From Macrotis lagotis (lineage: Eukaryota > Chordata > Mammalia > Peramelemorphia > Peramelidae): a DNA stretch of 64,000 nt. The stretch is from positions 273,727,214-273,791,213 of the forward strand of contig NC_133662.1 of the NCBI RefSeq assembly GCF_037893015.1, read 5' to 3'. Each line of letters opens with the position of its first letter. The first letter of the stretch is position 1. Shown here one piece after another: positions 43,330-57,052 of the stretch. Under the pieces are notes generated by a model. That model was not told the DNA's origin. It did no database searches and worked only from the letters and a program-made list of their open reading frames with translations. The position numbers and the translations under genes are program-made.

Positions 43330-44010
43330 GAAATCAGGAGGGATGGGATTTCAGAGAAGTGTGGAAAGACTTTCATGAACTGATGCTGAGTGAGATGAGC
43401 AGAACCAGAGGAACATTGTGTACCCCAACAGCAAAATGGGGGTGGTGATTAACCTTAATGGACTTGCTCATTCCATCATTGCAATAATTAGGGACAATTG
43501 TAGGGTATTTGCAACAAAGAATACCATCTGTATCCAGAGAACAAACTGTGGAGTTTAAACAAAGACCAAAGACTATTACCTTCAATTTTTTTTAGGTTTT
43601 TACAAGGCAAACAGAGTTTTGTGGCTTGCTCAAGGCCACACAGCTAGGTAATTATTAAGTGTCTGAGACCGGATTTGAACCCAGGTACTCTTGACTCCAA
43701 GGCCGGTGCTTTATCCACTACGCCACCTAGCCACCCCCACCTTCAATTTTTTTTTAAGTTGTCATATGTACTACATAATTTTGCTATCTCTAATATCATA
43801 TTTTTTCCTCAAGGGTGTGAGTTTTCCCTCAACACATTCAGTTTTGATCAAAGTGTACCGTGGAAACAATGTAAAGATTATCAGATTGCCTTCTGTGGGG
43901 AGGGGGAGGGGGAGAGAAGGGAGAGTGGGGAAAATGTGTAAAATTCAAAACCTTATGAAAAAATGATAGGTAGAAACTACTATTTTATGTAATTGGAAAA
44001 CAAAATATTT
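43330..44010 (+). mobile_element. LINE 3'-end fragment interrupted by a SINE
   Basis: A2 counterpart of 1878-2575. Confidence 0.7.
43587..43738 (-). mobile_element. WSINE1-type SINE nested in a LINE
   Basis: Counterpart of 2151-2303. Target duplication ACCTTCAAT at the left from 43578 and at the right from 43739. Confidence 0.85.
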
Positions 44011-44029
44011 ACATGTAATAAGAAAGAGG

Positions 44030-44311
44030 AGATCCTGGCTATTCTGCTGACCCTTCTTCACTACTGAAGTAGTCCCCTAACCAACCCCAAGAGAGAGAGG
44101 ACCTACTGAAGCAGCCCCCTAAACAACCCTGAGAGAAAGAGGACCTACTGAAGAAAGATGCTGGCAATATTGATCTGGGAATAAGCTGTCCAGCTGAGAA
44201 ACAACTGAGGGTCTTACCTCCTTCTCTGAATATTGATCCTAATGTTGAGTCTGAGGAATTAGGGGGTCTACTTTTGGCCTGTGACTACTTCTCTTAGTGA
44301 TGTGATCCCAG
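44030..44311 (+). other. Exon-like block M3b with intact donor
   Basis: A second M3 copy in the same module, beyond the LINE/SINE insertions. It ends GTGATCCCAG|GTAGGT, the same donor as at 57871. Its acceptor side is replaced by LINE-derived sequence. A 47-bp unit ('gacctactgaag...') is repeated twice inside. Confidence 0.4.
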
Positions 44312-45480
44312 GTAGGTACATATGACCTAGGGCTCTCTTCTTGCTTTTACAAACCTTACACAATTGATGTTTGTGCTTAACACTATAAATTAGGAAAAGA
44401 GATAAAATCCACATTTCTGATCCAGAGTCTGGAGGAAGAAAGTTTCAATAAAGTCCCCAAGGATCACAGCTCATGAACAAGATGTTGTGCCTGGTAGCCA
44501 TCAGAAGGTCCAAGAGGATCAGGAAGTATAAGTATAAGAGGAAGTGAGAGAATGCAACTGAGTTGGACTAGCCCATTCAGGCCCATGCCAGGGAGATAAG
44601 TTCTCCTTCCGTGTCCCCTTTCTCCATAATAAGAGTGCTCAGGACTGTGTTATTGGACTATGGCACAAACAGTCTTGAAGATGAGAGGAGATGGAACCTC
44701 TGAAAAAATTTGGACCCTCATTGATGTGTGAGGAAACCATGAATTCTTACTATTGAGTGAGCATCTCATAGTCTTGGATCCCCAAACTGGAGATCTGTCC
44801 TTATACCCTATCGCCAAGTCATAGAATGTCTCTGGCTCCACTAAGGGATCCTGGAATCTTCTGTTTCCCTATACCTAAGGAAGTGGGAATATCTCCTCCT
44901 TCTCCTTTTGGTGAACCCAATATCCTTTCCTATCAAGGTAAACCTTATGGCAGATAGTCATGGAGGTTGTTTGTTCCCTGGGTCATTTGCCTGGGGCTTC
45001 TTTTGCCTTTCTAAAGACACTGTACAAAAAAAATTGAGAGTACAATTAGTCCCCCCTCCATGCTCATATTGTTTCTATTTGTCCAAATAGAATAGAATTA
45101 TGAGGAACAAGAACAGAAAGAAAATTTAGGTTTGCTCAAGAAAATATCCTGTCCATTAAAGCTATCCATAATGGTAATGGACTGCTTTCTGACAAGATAA
45201 GTCAACCATCCTCTTGGCAATTCCTTAAGAAAGGGCTGACTCTCCACTTGTGGAGTGTGGGTTAGAGGAAATCTTTTTGTTAGTTTTGGATTGGACTAGA
45301 GGACCACAGGTGTATAGTTTCACTCTCAGAGTCTATGATTCTGTTACTGTGTCTTAATCTAAGTAGACCCAGCCTTGTCTAAGACAGAGTTTGGGCCTCT
45401 CAAAAACTCTAATTCTCTTTGGACCAGGTTTTGTGATGGGAGTCTCATTGGTATCTCATTAGAAGACTGAAATATTTTAC
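44312..45480 (+). repeat. Beta-module body, no gene seen
   Basis: Landmarks 'ggctctcttcttgcttttac', 'ggagataagttctccttcc', and 'gactgctttctgacaag' recur at 57880-59000 and, more weakly, at 62280-62940. I find no conserved frame. Confidence 0.55.
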
Positions 45481-45489
45481 ATCAGAAGT

Positions 45490-45738
45490 GTTTTTGAATT
45501 TTTTTCTAATTACATGCAAAAGATAGTTTTCAGCATTCATCTTTTTTGTAAATTTTGGTTTCCACATTTTTCTTCCTCTCCTCCTTTTCCTCCCACCATT
45601 GCATTCCTGAGAAGAGCTCAATTTTTCATAGTTGATCATCACCCAGTGTTACTTTTGAAGCTCACTTCACTGAGCATCAGTTCTGCATCAGAGTTCTTTG
45701 TTCTCAGTCATTCATAATTTGTATTTGCTATTTTTGTT
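45490..45738 (-). mobile_element. LINE 3'-end, antisense (M1 landmark)
   Basis: Diverged copy with 'gatcatcacccagtgttac' and 'ctcacttcactgagcatcag'. Confidence 0.65.
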
Positions 45739-45741
45739 CAG

Positions 45742-45800
45742 ATTCAAAGATTCACTGAGATGAAGAACCCCTGAGGACCTGGAAGTCAATGTCAGACCAG
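45742..45800 (+). other. Exon-like block M2, third copy
   Basis: 59 nt between TTTTTGTTCAG and CAG|GTAAGC. Eight bases shorter than the 67-nt form, so the frame is not preserved while the splice borders are. Confidence 0.4.
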
Positions 45801-46199
45801 GTAAGCAGCACTTGAGACATAAAGAGAGTAGGAAGTCTACGAGGCCCATTCTCACTCTGAGAGAAAACATCAAGCAGTTCTCTTTCCCCATTGAGCCTTG
45901 GAGGAGCCAAGGGCAGATGTAAAACAAGAGAAGAAATAATGCATAAGTAAATTTCTGAGCAAAGACCAGGGGTGATTTTAAGTGGAGATTCCTGCATTGC
46001 ACTCACTGGTTAGGAACACATCCTGCAGAGATGTGGAATCTATGGGGAAAATGTTATCATAGTGGCTAGCATTTTTATTGTACTTGACAATTTTCAAAAT
46101 ACTTTTAAAAAAACAACCAACTGGAGTAGTCTGATCAATCCCAATGGGGACGCAATTGCCAATTCATATGGACAACCCAATTCCTTCTACAGTGGCACT

Positions 46200-46600
46200 T
46201 CTAGGCTGAAGAGTAGGGTATAGTTTGAGCATAGTTCCAAATTGCTCAACAGAATGAATCACTTCACAATTCCTCCAACAATGCATCAGTGGTACAATTT
46301 GCCACTGTCCTTTCCCATATTTGTCATTTTCTCCTTCTGTCCTATTAGTCATTCCAATAAGAACATCATAGTACCTGAGAATAGTTCCAAATTGCATTTC
46401 TCCCATCAAAAGTGTTGTAGCACATTAAAAAATTATTTAAATAGATTGTAATGATAATATCATCTGAAAATTGTTTATATCTTTTGATCATTGATCAATT
46501 GGGAAATGGCTCTAATGTTTTATAAATTTGACTCAGTTCTCAATGTCTGAAAAAATGAGGTATTTTCAGAAAAACTTGTTTCAATTATTTTTCCATAGTT
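46200..46600 (-). mobile_element. Old L1 3'-UTR fragment, antisense
   Basis: Plus-strand strings 'tccaaattgctcaacagaat', 'cacttcacaattcctccaac' and 'gatcaattgggaaatggctc' are antisense L1 3' UTR. It is absent from the other beta modules, so it inserted later. Confidence 0.6.
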
Positions 46601-46659
46601 ATTGCTAGCTGTATTTCCTTCCATCCTGTTACCCCTCCCCCCATTTATTCTATTTTATC

Positions 46660-47640
46660 TGTCTTTTCACCATGTCCCTCCTCAAAAGTATCACACAGAG
46701 AGGGGCATAGAGACATGACGACTTAAGAAATCAAAGACCAGCTGATCACATATCCACTAAATTGCTGGTAGAATTTTCTTTTCAAATTCAACACTCAAGA
46801 AGACTAATTGTAGCCTAATAATATAAGATTGTTCAGTGTACTCTCTTTTTTTCCATTTACTTTTCACACCATTTCTTCTCCAGGAACAAGCTATGAATTA
46901 CTGTGGCCAAATATTTTTCTACCTACCTTAAGTTCAAATGTATTATGTAGCAATAGCTGCTTTGATAGTTTTAGGGAAGGCCTGCATTTATTTATAATCT
47001 TATTGTTTTGTTTGTTCACTTCTTTGTTTCTTAGTTTTTCCAGTCATATATAAAGATAATTTCCAAAGTGTATTATTAAATAATTTTTTCCAATTACATG
47101 AAAAGACATCTTTTAATATTCATTTACATAAGATTTTTGAGTGGTACATTTTTCTTGATCTCTTTTCTACCCCCTCCCCTTAAAGCAAGTTATAAAAGTT
47201 ATATATCTTTAAGTATGTTAAAGTTATTTCCACATAAGTTATTGTGAAAGAATCAGAACAAAAGGGAAAATAATACAATGAGAGGAAAAATAATATAAAA
47301 CATACAAAAAATTTTAAAATGTGAAGGTCGTGTGCTTTGATTGGCATGGAGATTCCTTCTTCCTCTGGATGTGGATGATGTCACAAGTCTCTTAGAACTG
47401 ACTTTGCTCACTGCATTCCTGAGAAGAGTTTAGTTTATCCTAGTTGATATTCACAGAGTGTTGCTGTTGCTGTGTACAATGTTGTCCTGTTTCTGCTCAC
47501 TTCATTCAGCATCAGGCCTGCATCAGAGTCCTTTTCACTTAATCATTCATACTTTGTATTTACTATGATTACCATCCTCAAGGATTCACTGAGGTGAAGT
47601 CTGAACCTTTCCACCTAAGATGCTGGGAGTACATATCAAT
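46660..47640 (+). repeat. Partial alpha module (i-k-M1-decayed M2)
   Basis: Matches the right part of the alpha module (compare 5590-6630): a 'gacatgacgac' segment, then 'attgctggtagaattttctt', then antisense LINE (47340-47575), then an M2-like end. Here the M2 block has lost both splice borders. Confidence 0.55.
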
Positions 47641-50600
47641 CCCTGAATGGACACCCTTGGTGATCGGGGAGAGATGAGAGTTGTCCTCAAGATGCCATTT
47701 TAGAGGGAAAATCAAGGTGGTATAGAGTTATTTTTCTTGGAAAAATGGATACGTGGGAAGATTTGAAACAGGGTAATTTAAAGAAAAGGATGTGAAGTCA
47801 ATAGAAGAGCCAAATCAGAAACAGTTGCAGAATTACAGAGGAAAGATGACCACTACTAGGTCAGGATCCAATAGAGGTGTTAAAAAAGAAAACATATTTG
47901 TACAAAAATATTTCCAGCAGTTCTTGTAGTGGTGGCTAATTTTTGGTTTTTAGAGCCATGCCCATCCATTGGGGAAATGACTGAACAAATAGAATATGAA
48001 TGTAATAGAATATTATGGTATTAGAAATGACACACAGAAGATGATTTCAGGAATACCTGTAAAGATTTAAAATGATAGAAATTTGAATGAGCCGAGTCAG
48101 GGTAACATGGTAAATAGTAACAGCAACTTTGTGCAAAGATGAACTGGGAGGGACTTACCTAGTTTCTACTAGACTAAGTCTTATCTGCTGGTTGGGGTTT
48201 CCTATTTACAACTCTTCGTGAAGTTGAATTTACATAGCTTATTAGTCTACTAATTCCTTCAGTATGGTCTTACCTTATTCTTCCTTCAGAGCATTTGTTT
48301 GCTCCACAAGTGACTATTATCTGATAGTTTCAATTCAGTTCTTCCAAAATATCTAATGAATTTTCTCCTTTTTCATTTGGTAGCATAGGGAAGTTAGACC
48401 AAGCCTTTGGAATCAAACTATTTGGGTCTGAATCTTGTGTGCTCTAAGGGGACTAGATAGATTTGTAATATACATTCTCTATATCCCATGATCCAGTGAT
48501 GTCAAGTTTTCCAATTATGAGAAATGATGGAAGGGAAGAAATGAGTTCCTGAGTAGAGTGGGATATAAGGCCAAGGCAGGGATATAAGACCGAGACATCC
48601 TAAGAGAGAGCATTAAACCATGAGGTGAGGAGCTTAAGGGAGAGAAGGAACCAGGTGTCTAGATTGAAGAGTCCTTAGTTTGCTGTTAACTTTGTTAGGG
48701 AGAGGTTGAAAGAGATAGATACTTGAAAGATAATACCTCTGAATGAGGAAGAAACCGAAGAAGCCATGATTTTCAGGGCTAGTTCATATGAGGAACCCAT
48801 CCATGATGGATGGTAATCATTCTTATGAAGATGTCCATGCTTTAGAGGCCTTCAAGCTGAGTATGAGCAATAAGATAGGACAAGCCCCCATTCTATGATA
48901 GGGGCTTACTTTAGGAGTATAATTTCTGTAGTAAGCTGTTGAGGATGCTAGTACTGTGGCTAGTACTCTGGCTTTAGACTCAGAACTCCTGAATACAGAA
49001 TCAGATACTGAGTGACACTCAGTGACTTGAATGCTACTTGCCTCAATTTTCTCCACTGTAAAATGAGTCATAAAAGCAATGCTTTCACAGATTTTATGAG
49101 ATGCTAATGTTAAATGATGAGAGACTTTAACATAGGAGCTTTTAGAAATGCCTTTTCCTTCCATCTTCCTTTGACCCTTGTTGTTTTAGGCCCCTTGTCT
49201 GTTATTGAGTTGAATTTTTAGAAGAATATTTACAGAGGTAACTATTGAAAAGGTAAAGAGTCACTGGAGTAAAATTGAAAAGAAATCCAGGAGGTCCATG
49301 AGAATGTACCATTTAATGGCTGGGTGAAAGCCCTTTTGACATTGAGTCTTGAGGGAAGGAGCCAGGAGAAGAGGTGACAGTTATTTTTATGTGCTTAGAT
49401 AGGTTGTGATTTTTAAGAGGGTTTGGCAGAGTTTGAAACTAATAGACAAAAGTGGAACAATAAAATAGGCAACCTGCAAAGAGTAAAAGGTTCTGAAATA
49501 AAAACAAAAAACTAAAAAATTATTGCTTTCCTTTAGGAGGATGAGCTGCCTCAGGATGAATAGTTGATTCTTCCTCACAAGAAAACTTTTAAGGAAAGAT
49601 AATCAATTGTCTGTATTATTGCATTTGGTTGTCAGTTATTGGTTGGGCTAAAGGAACACTGAGGGCTCTTTGAATTCTAACCGTTTAGGACATCTTGGTT
49701 TCCTAGGTCACCAACTTTCTCAAACAAGAAGATGAGCCTGTTCAGGTATTTCACTCTAATCTGAAGGGGAGACATGCTCTCCTGCTTGAACCCACTATAC
49801 CATTATCAGAGACTTTAGAAACTTCCAAGTCTTTGTTCTCCCAATCTCTTTACCTTAATCTCCGTGCCTTTTTGCTTCAAAGGAACATAGCATGAAAAGA
49901 TGGAGGTTGGGCTTTTGCTATTCACTAGGCTAGATTTCCCAGCAGTCCACTATTATGGTTCATAAATATTGAACTGGGAGCTATGTTGAAGCCCTCAAGT
50001 GAGTTTTGGAAAAGTAGAAATGGGGAAAGTACTGTACTTTCTCTGGGAGAAAAAAATGGTGATGGGCCAGCATTATAAGAAAAGCAGATGGGGAGAAATA
50101 AGGAATATAGTAGAATGAGCTGAGGGAACCAGAGTGGTTTTATTAGAGATGAATGGAGAGTCTCAAAATGAAACATGTGAAAGGGAACAATGGGGAGTTG
50201 AAGGGACAAAGAGACCTGATGCCCTGAGAACTACAGTACCAGGTGATTCCATCCAATGAATTGCTGCTAGGAGTATTTTCTTTGCAAAAACTAAATATTG
50301 GAAGAGACTAATGTTTATAATTCAAGTGTATAAGAATTTTCAAAGAATCCTCTTTCTTCCAATTATTTTTCCCACTCTCTAATCCTGGCACAAACTATGA
50401 ACTGCTGTAAAAATGGGCATCCTGCAAAGAATAGAAGAAAATGAGGTTACAAGAAAGGAGACTCAAAAATTATTCCTTTCCTGGAGGAGGATGATTTGCC
50501 TCAGGATACATATTTGATTCCTCTTCACTAGAAACCTTTACCTAAGGTGAAACAACTACTTGTTTGTATTGCAGGACTAGGGTTTCAGTTGTTGGTTGGA

Positions 50601-51790
50601 CTAAAGGAACATTTGGTCTCCAATTTGTTATTCTATGATGCCTTAGTATCCTATGTCACCATAGGTGCTGTTGAGGTCCTCTGCTGTCATCTGAAGGGGA
50701 GACATGCCCTCCTGTTGGAACCCTATGTATCATATTGGAGATTTTATACCATTTTGACTTGTTTTTTCTTTCAACCCCCTTAATGTACTCATTGCTACTC
50801 CGCCTTGTTTCAAAGGTACATACAGTGACAGAAGAAAGTTGAGCTTCTGCCCTTCATTGGGATGAAACCTGATGGATGACCTGAGAAGTGAAGGAGCAGC
50901 AGATCGCATATCCAAAGATTTGCTGGTAGGATGATTTTCTTTTCAATGTTCAACACTGAAAGAGACCAAGTTTTATATCTGAACAGTATAAGACTCTTAA
51001 GTTTACCCACTTCCAATTATTTTTCCCACCTTGTCTTTTCCAGCTACAAAATATGAAGCTGTATAACCAATTTAATTCTAATTTCCATTCAAATACATTA
51101 GGTTACATCAGCTCTTTTTCTAGGCCCAAGTTTTAGGAATGGGTTTCATAATTTATATATTTTTTTTGTGCTTGTTTGTTCATAACTTTATTTTTCCAAG
51201 TATATATAGGTATAATTTTAAACATCTATTTCATAACTTTTTCCAATTACATGCAAAGTAAAATTTTAATAATCATTTTGTAAGATTTTTGAGTCTACAT
51301 TTTTCTCCCTATCTCCCTTCTCTTTTACTCTCCTTTACAGCAAAAAGTATAAATTGTATATGAATAATTAAACTTATTACTGAATAAGTTATGTCATGAA
51401 AGAACAATCAGCAAAAATGGAAGATAACACTATAAGAGCCTAAATAATATAAAATATAACTTTGAAATTGTGAAGGTAGCGTGCTTTGATCTGCATGAAG
51501 ATTCCATCTTTCTCTGGATGTGGATGACATCACATTTTCGAATTGACTTTACTCACTGCATTCATCAGAAGAGCTTAGTTTACCCTAGTTGATATTCACA
51601 GAGTGTTGTTATTGCTGTGTACTATGTTGTCCTGTTTCAGCTCAATTCATTCAGCATCAGGTCTGCATCAGAGTCCTTTGATCTCAATCATTCATACCTT
51701 GCATTTGGCAGGTTTTTCAAACTCAAGGATTTACTGAAATGAAGACTGAACCTTTTCATCTAAGATGCTGGGGGTCCGTGTCATTCCCTG
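47641..51790 (+). repeat. Alpha module, ~4.1 kb, first of two
   Basis: Order: short linker, LINE 3' end (47880-48150), body with 'cccatgatccagtgatgtca' (48490), 'tccatgatggatgg' (48800) and 'taccatttaatggctgggtg' (49310), h-i block (49500-50280), a second partial h-i block (50410-50930), k, antisense LINE (51480-51715), decayed M2 (about 51720-51790). No protein frame is conserved with its neighbour. Confidence 0.65.
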
Positions 51791-54700
51791 AATGGACAAC
51801 CTTGGTGATCAGGGGAGAGATGAGAGTTGTCCTCAGGATGCTATTTTAGGGGGAAAAGCAAGGTAAGATACAGTGTTATGGTTCTTGAATAAAAATGGAC
51901 ATGTGGGAAGATTTGAAACAAGGTTATTGAAAGAAAAAGATGTGAAGTTAATAAGAGTCAAATCAAAAACAATTGCAGAATTACAGAGGAACGATGACCA
52001 CTACTAGGTCATGATCCACTAGAGGTGTTAAAAAAAGGAAATGAACCCATTTGTACATAAATATTTCTAGCAGCTCTTGTAGTGGTGGCTAATGTTTGGT
52101 TCTTAAAGGCATGCCCATCAATTGAGGGAATGGCTGAATAAAAAATGGCATTTGAATGTTATAGAATATTATGGTATTAGATATGACATGCAAAAGATGA
52201 TTTCAGGAAAACCTGGAGACATTTAAAGTGAAGGAAATTTGCAGGAGCAAAACCAGAGGAACAATGCAATCATTAAGTGCAATAGCATATGATCATTAAC
52301 TGGAAGTGACTTACCTAGTTTTTTCCCCCAACTTAACATTTTTTTAACCTGCTGCTTAGGGTTTCCCATTTTTCAAATCTTTGTGTGGTTGAATTTTCAT
52401 GGCTTATTAGTCTACTAAATTTCTTCAGGATAGTCTTATCTCAGTCTACCTTCATAGATAGCACTTCTATTTACCCAGAATACTATTTTCTCCATGTTCC
52501 CATTCAGTTCTGCCATGACTTCTATTGGAATTGCTCCTTTATTATTCAGTAGCAGAGGGCATTTTCATATTCTAATTAAGTCCATGACTATGGAACAGAA
52601 TGGTTTGGTTCTGAATCTTTTGTGTTCTAAGTGATCCAGATGGACTTACAGTATACTTTCTCTGTATCCTATGATCCAGTGATAATGAAGTTTTTCAATT
52701 ATGACAAATGATGGAAGGGAAGTAGTGGGATTCTGAGTATAGGAGGATTTAAGACCAAGAGTTCCTAAGTGAGAGCATTGAACTGGGAGGTGAGGGGTTT
52801 AAGTGAGAGAAGGAAGCACAGGCCCGTACTTTGAAGAGATCTGAGTTTGTTGTTACCTTTGGTAGGGAGAGGTTCAACGAGATAGAAAATTGAAAGAGAA
52901 TACCTCTGGATGAGGAAGAAACCTAAGAAGCTGTGGTTCCAAGGACTAGTTCATATGAGGAGCCTATCCATGGTAGCAATCATTTTGATGAAGATGGTGA
53001 TGTTTTAGAGACCTTTAAGCTCAGCATGATTTAAGAAGATAGGATAGCCACCAAAGTTCATGGTATTGATGGGGGCTTGCTTTAGGGCATAATTTCTATA
53101 GTAGGCTGTTGTGGATGGTCAGGACCCAGTGGCTAGTACTCTAGGTGTAGACTTAGACCTCTTGAGTACAAATTCAGAAACTGAGTAACCCTGAGCAAAT
53201 CACTTAAATGCAACTTACCTCATATTTTTCCACTGAAAAATGAGTCAAAGACCAGAGTCTTTCACATAGGAGCTTATAGAAATGCTTATTCCCTTCTATC
53301 TACCTTTGCCTCTTGTTTAGGACCCTTCAATGATATTGGGTTGAGTTTTTAGAAGAATATTTAGAGAGAATGCTGATAAGGTAAAGACTCACTAATGGAG
53401 GAAACCTGAAAAGAAATCAAGGATGTCCATGAGGATGTCCCGTTTAATCAGGTGAAAGAATCTTTGACATTTACTCTTGAGTGTAGAAACCAGGAGAAGA
53501 GATGGCAATTATTTTTATGTGATTAGATAGGTTGTCATTTGGAGGAGGGTTTGGTAGAGAAACAATAAAAGTGGGCAAGAATAAAAGAATAAAAAGAATA
53601 AAAGATTATGAAGTTAAAAAAACACTAAAAAAGTATTCCTTTCCTTCAGTAGGGTGGTCTGTCTGAGGACAAATAGTTGATTCATCCTAAGAAGAAAACT
53701 TTAAGTTAAGGTAAGATAATCACTTTCCTTTATTATTTCACTGGGTTGTCAGTTATTGGTTGGGCTAAAGGAACATTGATGGCTCTTTGAATTCTAACGT
53801 TCTATGACATCTTGGTTTCCTAGGTCACTAACTTTCTCAAACAAGAAGATGGGCCTGTTCAGGTCTTTCACTCTAATCTGAAGTGGGAGACATGGTCTCC
53901 TGCTTGAACCTAATATAACATTATTAGAGACTTTAGAAACAGGAGAATATGTTACAGCTATTTTCATGTGGTTAGATAGATTGTCATTTGGAAGAGGGTT
54001 TGGTAGAGTTTGAACCTAATGGACAAAAGAGGAACAATAAAAATGGGCAACCTGCTAAGAATAAAACGTTATGAAGGAAAAAAACAAAACTTCAAAAATT
54101 AATTGTTTTCCTTTCAGAGGATGGGCTGCCCCAGGACGAATAGTTGATTCTTCCTCACAAGAAAACTATAAGGTAAGATAATCACTTGTCTGTTTTATGT
54201 CACTGGGTTGTCAGTTATTGGTTGGGCTAAAGGAACAATGAGGGCTCTTTGAATGCTGTTTATGACATCTCGGTTTCCTAGGTCAACTACTTTCTTAAAC
54301 AAGAAGATGAGCCTGTTCAGTTCTTTCACTCTAATCTGAAGGGGAGACATGCTCTCCTGCTTGAACCTAATATACCATTATCAGAGACTTTAGAAACTTT
54401 CAAGTCTTTACTCTCTCAATCTCTTTACCTTAATCTCTGTTCCTCTTCTTTGTTTCAAATTACCATATCATGAAAGAAGGAGGTTGGGGTTTTGCCATTC
54501 TTTAGGCTGAAATTCCCTCTAGGCCACTTTTATTATTCATCAATATTTAAATGGGAGCAGTGATGAGGCCCTCAAGTAAATTTTGGAGAGGTGGAAATGG
54601 GGAGATTACTGTGTTTTCTCTGGGAGAAAAAATGGTGATGGTTCAGTATTAGAAGAATGGCAGAAGGGGAGAAATAAGAATGCAGTAGAATGAGCTGCAG

Positions 54701-55939
54701 AAACTAGAGTGGGTTTATAGAGATGAAGGAGTATCAAATTGAAATATGTAAAAGGGAGCAATAGGGAAGGGAAGGGACAAAGAGACCTGATGCCCTGAGA
54801 ACTGAAGTACCAGGTGATCCCATCCAATGGATTGCTGGTAAGAGTATTTTATTTTCAAAGCTCAAAGCTGGAATAGACTAATTTTTATAAACTCAAGAGT
54901 TTAAGACCCTTCAGTGAACCCTCTCTTTTCCAATTATTTTCCCACTCTCTCTAATCCAGGTAGAAAATATGAACTGCTGAAAAATGGGCAACCAGCAAGG
55001 AGTAGAAGAATATGAAGTAAGAAAAAAAATGACTCAAAATGTATTCCTTTCTGGAGGTGGATGGTCTCCCTCAGGATGAATAGTTGCTTCCTCCCCACAT
55101 CAAATCTTTAAGCTAAGGTGAGCCAACCCTTTGTTAGTATTGTAGGAGTATATCTCTTTGAATTATACTTTTCTTTGACATCTTTGTATCCTATGTCACC
55201 ATAATATTTTTTATAATTTTTCTAACCCAATAGCATAAGACTCTTCAGTGGTTCCTCTTTCTTCCAATATTTTCCCCTCTCCTCTTCAGGCACAATCTAT
55301 GGACTTAGACAAATTTTTTCTATCTACCTTAAGCTTATAAGTATTAAGTTATAGCAGCTGCTTTGCTATACTCCTATTTTAAGGGTTCACTTTATTTTTA
55401 GGCTTTTTGGTTGTTTGCTTGCTTATCTCTTCCTTTATTTTTCCAGTTATCTGCTGAAATAATTTTCAACATCTATTTTTAAGTAAACATGCTTTCAAAT
55501 TACATGGAAGTATAATTTTAGTATTCTTTTTACTATATATTTTCCCTCCTTTCCCTCTCACCTTCCCTTTTAAAGCAAGTAATTCAAGAGATTAAACATA
55601 TTTACATCAAAGTTATGTTGTGAAAGAGCAGAACAAAAGGGAAAACAAAACCATGAGAGTGAAAAGATAAAATATAAAACAGTTTTTAACATGTGGAAAG
55701 TATATGTTTTCCTTGGCATGCAGAGTGCATCTTTCTCTGGATGTGAATGGTACCAGTCTTTTAGAACTGTCCTTGATCCCCCCATTGCTGAGAAGAGCTA
55801 AGTTCATCACAGTTGGTCATCATCCAATGTTGCTATTGCCACATATAATGTTTTACTGGTAAGATTCACTTCACTTAGCATCAGTTCTACCTTAGGCCCT
55901 TAGCTTGCAATCATAATTTGTATGTGCCATCCTTTTCAG
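51791..55939 (+). repeat. Alpha module, ~4.15 kb, second of two
   Basis: Collinear with 47641-51790: LINE 3' end at 52030-52300, body to 53640, h block at 53640-53940. Then an extra partial copy of g-h (53940-54420), i (54430-54850), a further h piece (54970-55210), k, and antisense LINE (55600-55930). Internal repeats show that unequal exchange kept acting inside modules. Confidence 0.65.
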
Positions 55940-56000
55940 CTTCAAAGATTCCCTGGGATGAAGAATGAACTTGAAGATATGGAGGTCAGTTTGTGACCAG
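55940..56000 (+). other. Exon-like block M2, fourth copy
   Basis: 61 nt between CCTTTTCAG and CAG|GTAAGT, a perfect consensus donor. Confidence 0.45.
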
Positions 56001-56816
56001 GTAAGTTAAACTTTGACACTTACATGGAGTAAGTAGTTTTACAAGGCAAATCCTTGAAGGAAGAGGGTAGCAAAGAGGGAAATTCTTAGAATGATGAAGA
56101 GTTTGAGGGAAGAAACATCTAGTATTTCTCTCTTTCCCTGTGGTCAGATTGAGCCCTGTAGGAGCCAAGGGCAGAGCTAAAGAGGGAAAAATCATGCTAA
56201 TATAAGCTCCTGAGAAAAGAACTGAGTGGATTAAGTGGAGTTACCTGCTCTGTGTAGACTGATTGGGAGAACATGTAGGGGGAATGTGGAATCTATAGGA
56301 AAATATCTCTTTCGAATAACAACTGCTGAGTATTGGATCTGTCCCAATGGGGGACCTGACTGTCATATCAGATGGACAACACAATTCTTTACTTCCTAGC
56401 TAGCTTCCTGTCTCTTTCCCCCCTTCTTTCATGTTCTTCCTCAGCCCTTACTCTCTTTAATCAATATCACTTACAAGTCATGGAACTCCTTTCTCTTGTT
56501 TCTCTTTCTTTCCGGTCTTTTTTCTCTCCCTCTTCCCCATTTGTCTTCTAGCGGTGGATAAATCTCACAGTATCTGAGCATTGCCTTGTGCTTGTGGAAG
56601 GCCTTTATGGTTTGGGAAGAATCTCTTGAGGTGGTATCAAGGCTAAGAAGAAAACCTCACTGAATTGCTGGTATACTAAGTGAAAAGTAGTCCCTCAGGC
56701 TGAGTTCTTCCATTTCAGTGAGCTTCTGGAGTGTTAGTGTCTCCCTCATACTAATGTCGATATTGTGTGATATTAAATGATATTTTGCAGGGAACGATAG
56801 TCCTAGCAAAAACTGT

Positions 56817-57052
56817 AATAATAACTAGCTCTGGCATTGTTTCTACACAGTGCCAGTTAGTGGTCTCAGAACTTTACAGATAACTCTTTTGATCTTTTTC
56901 TGTGGAAGATACATGCTTCTATTACTGTCTTTTTACAGTTGTGGAAATTGAGGTAAATGGCAGTTAAGTGACTTGCCTAGGAAAATCACATAGCCAGTTC
57001 ATGTCTGAAGTCAAATTTGAACTCAGGTCTTCCTGAATCCAGTTGCCTCCTC
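56817..57052 (+). mobile_element. MIR-type SINE in beta module
   Basis: 'aataactagctctggcattg', 'tcagaactttacagataa', 'ttgaactcaggtcttcctga'. The same insertion lies at 60850-61112 in the next module. Confidence 0.7.

Larger units (their letters stand above)
41416..44094 (+). repeat. Segmental duplication arm A2
   Basis: Partner of 1-2657. On the right it continues into AGAGAGAGGACC and the rest of the beta module, whereas A1 switches to B1 at that point. Confidence 0.9.

Noticed and set aside
46700-54860. C/D-box-like strings such as CATGATGA and CTGA in the i block
   Set aside because: Short motifs expected by chance; I could not find matching terminal stems or consistent spacing across copies.
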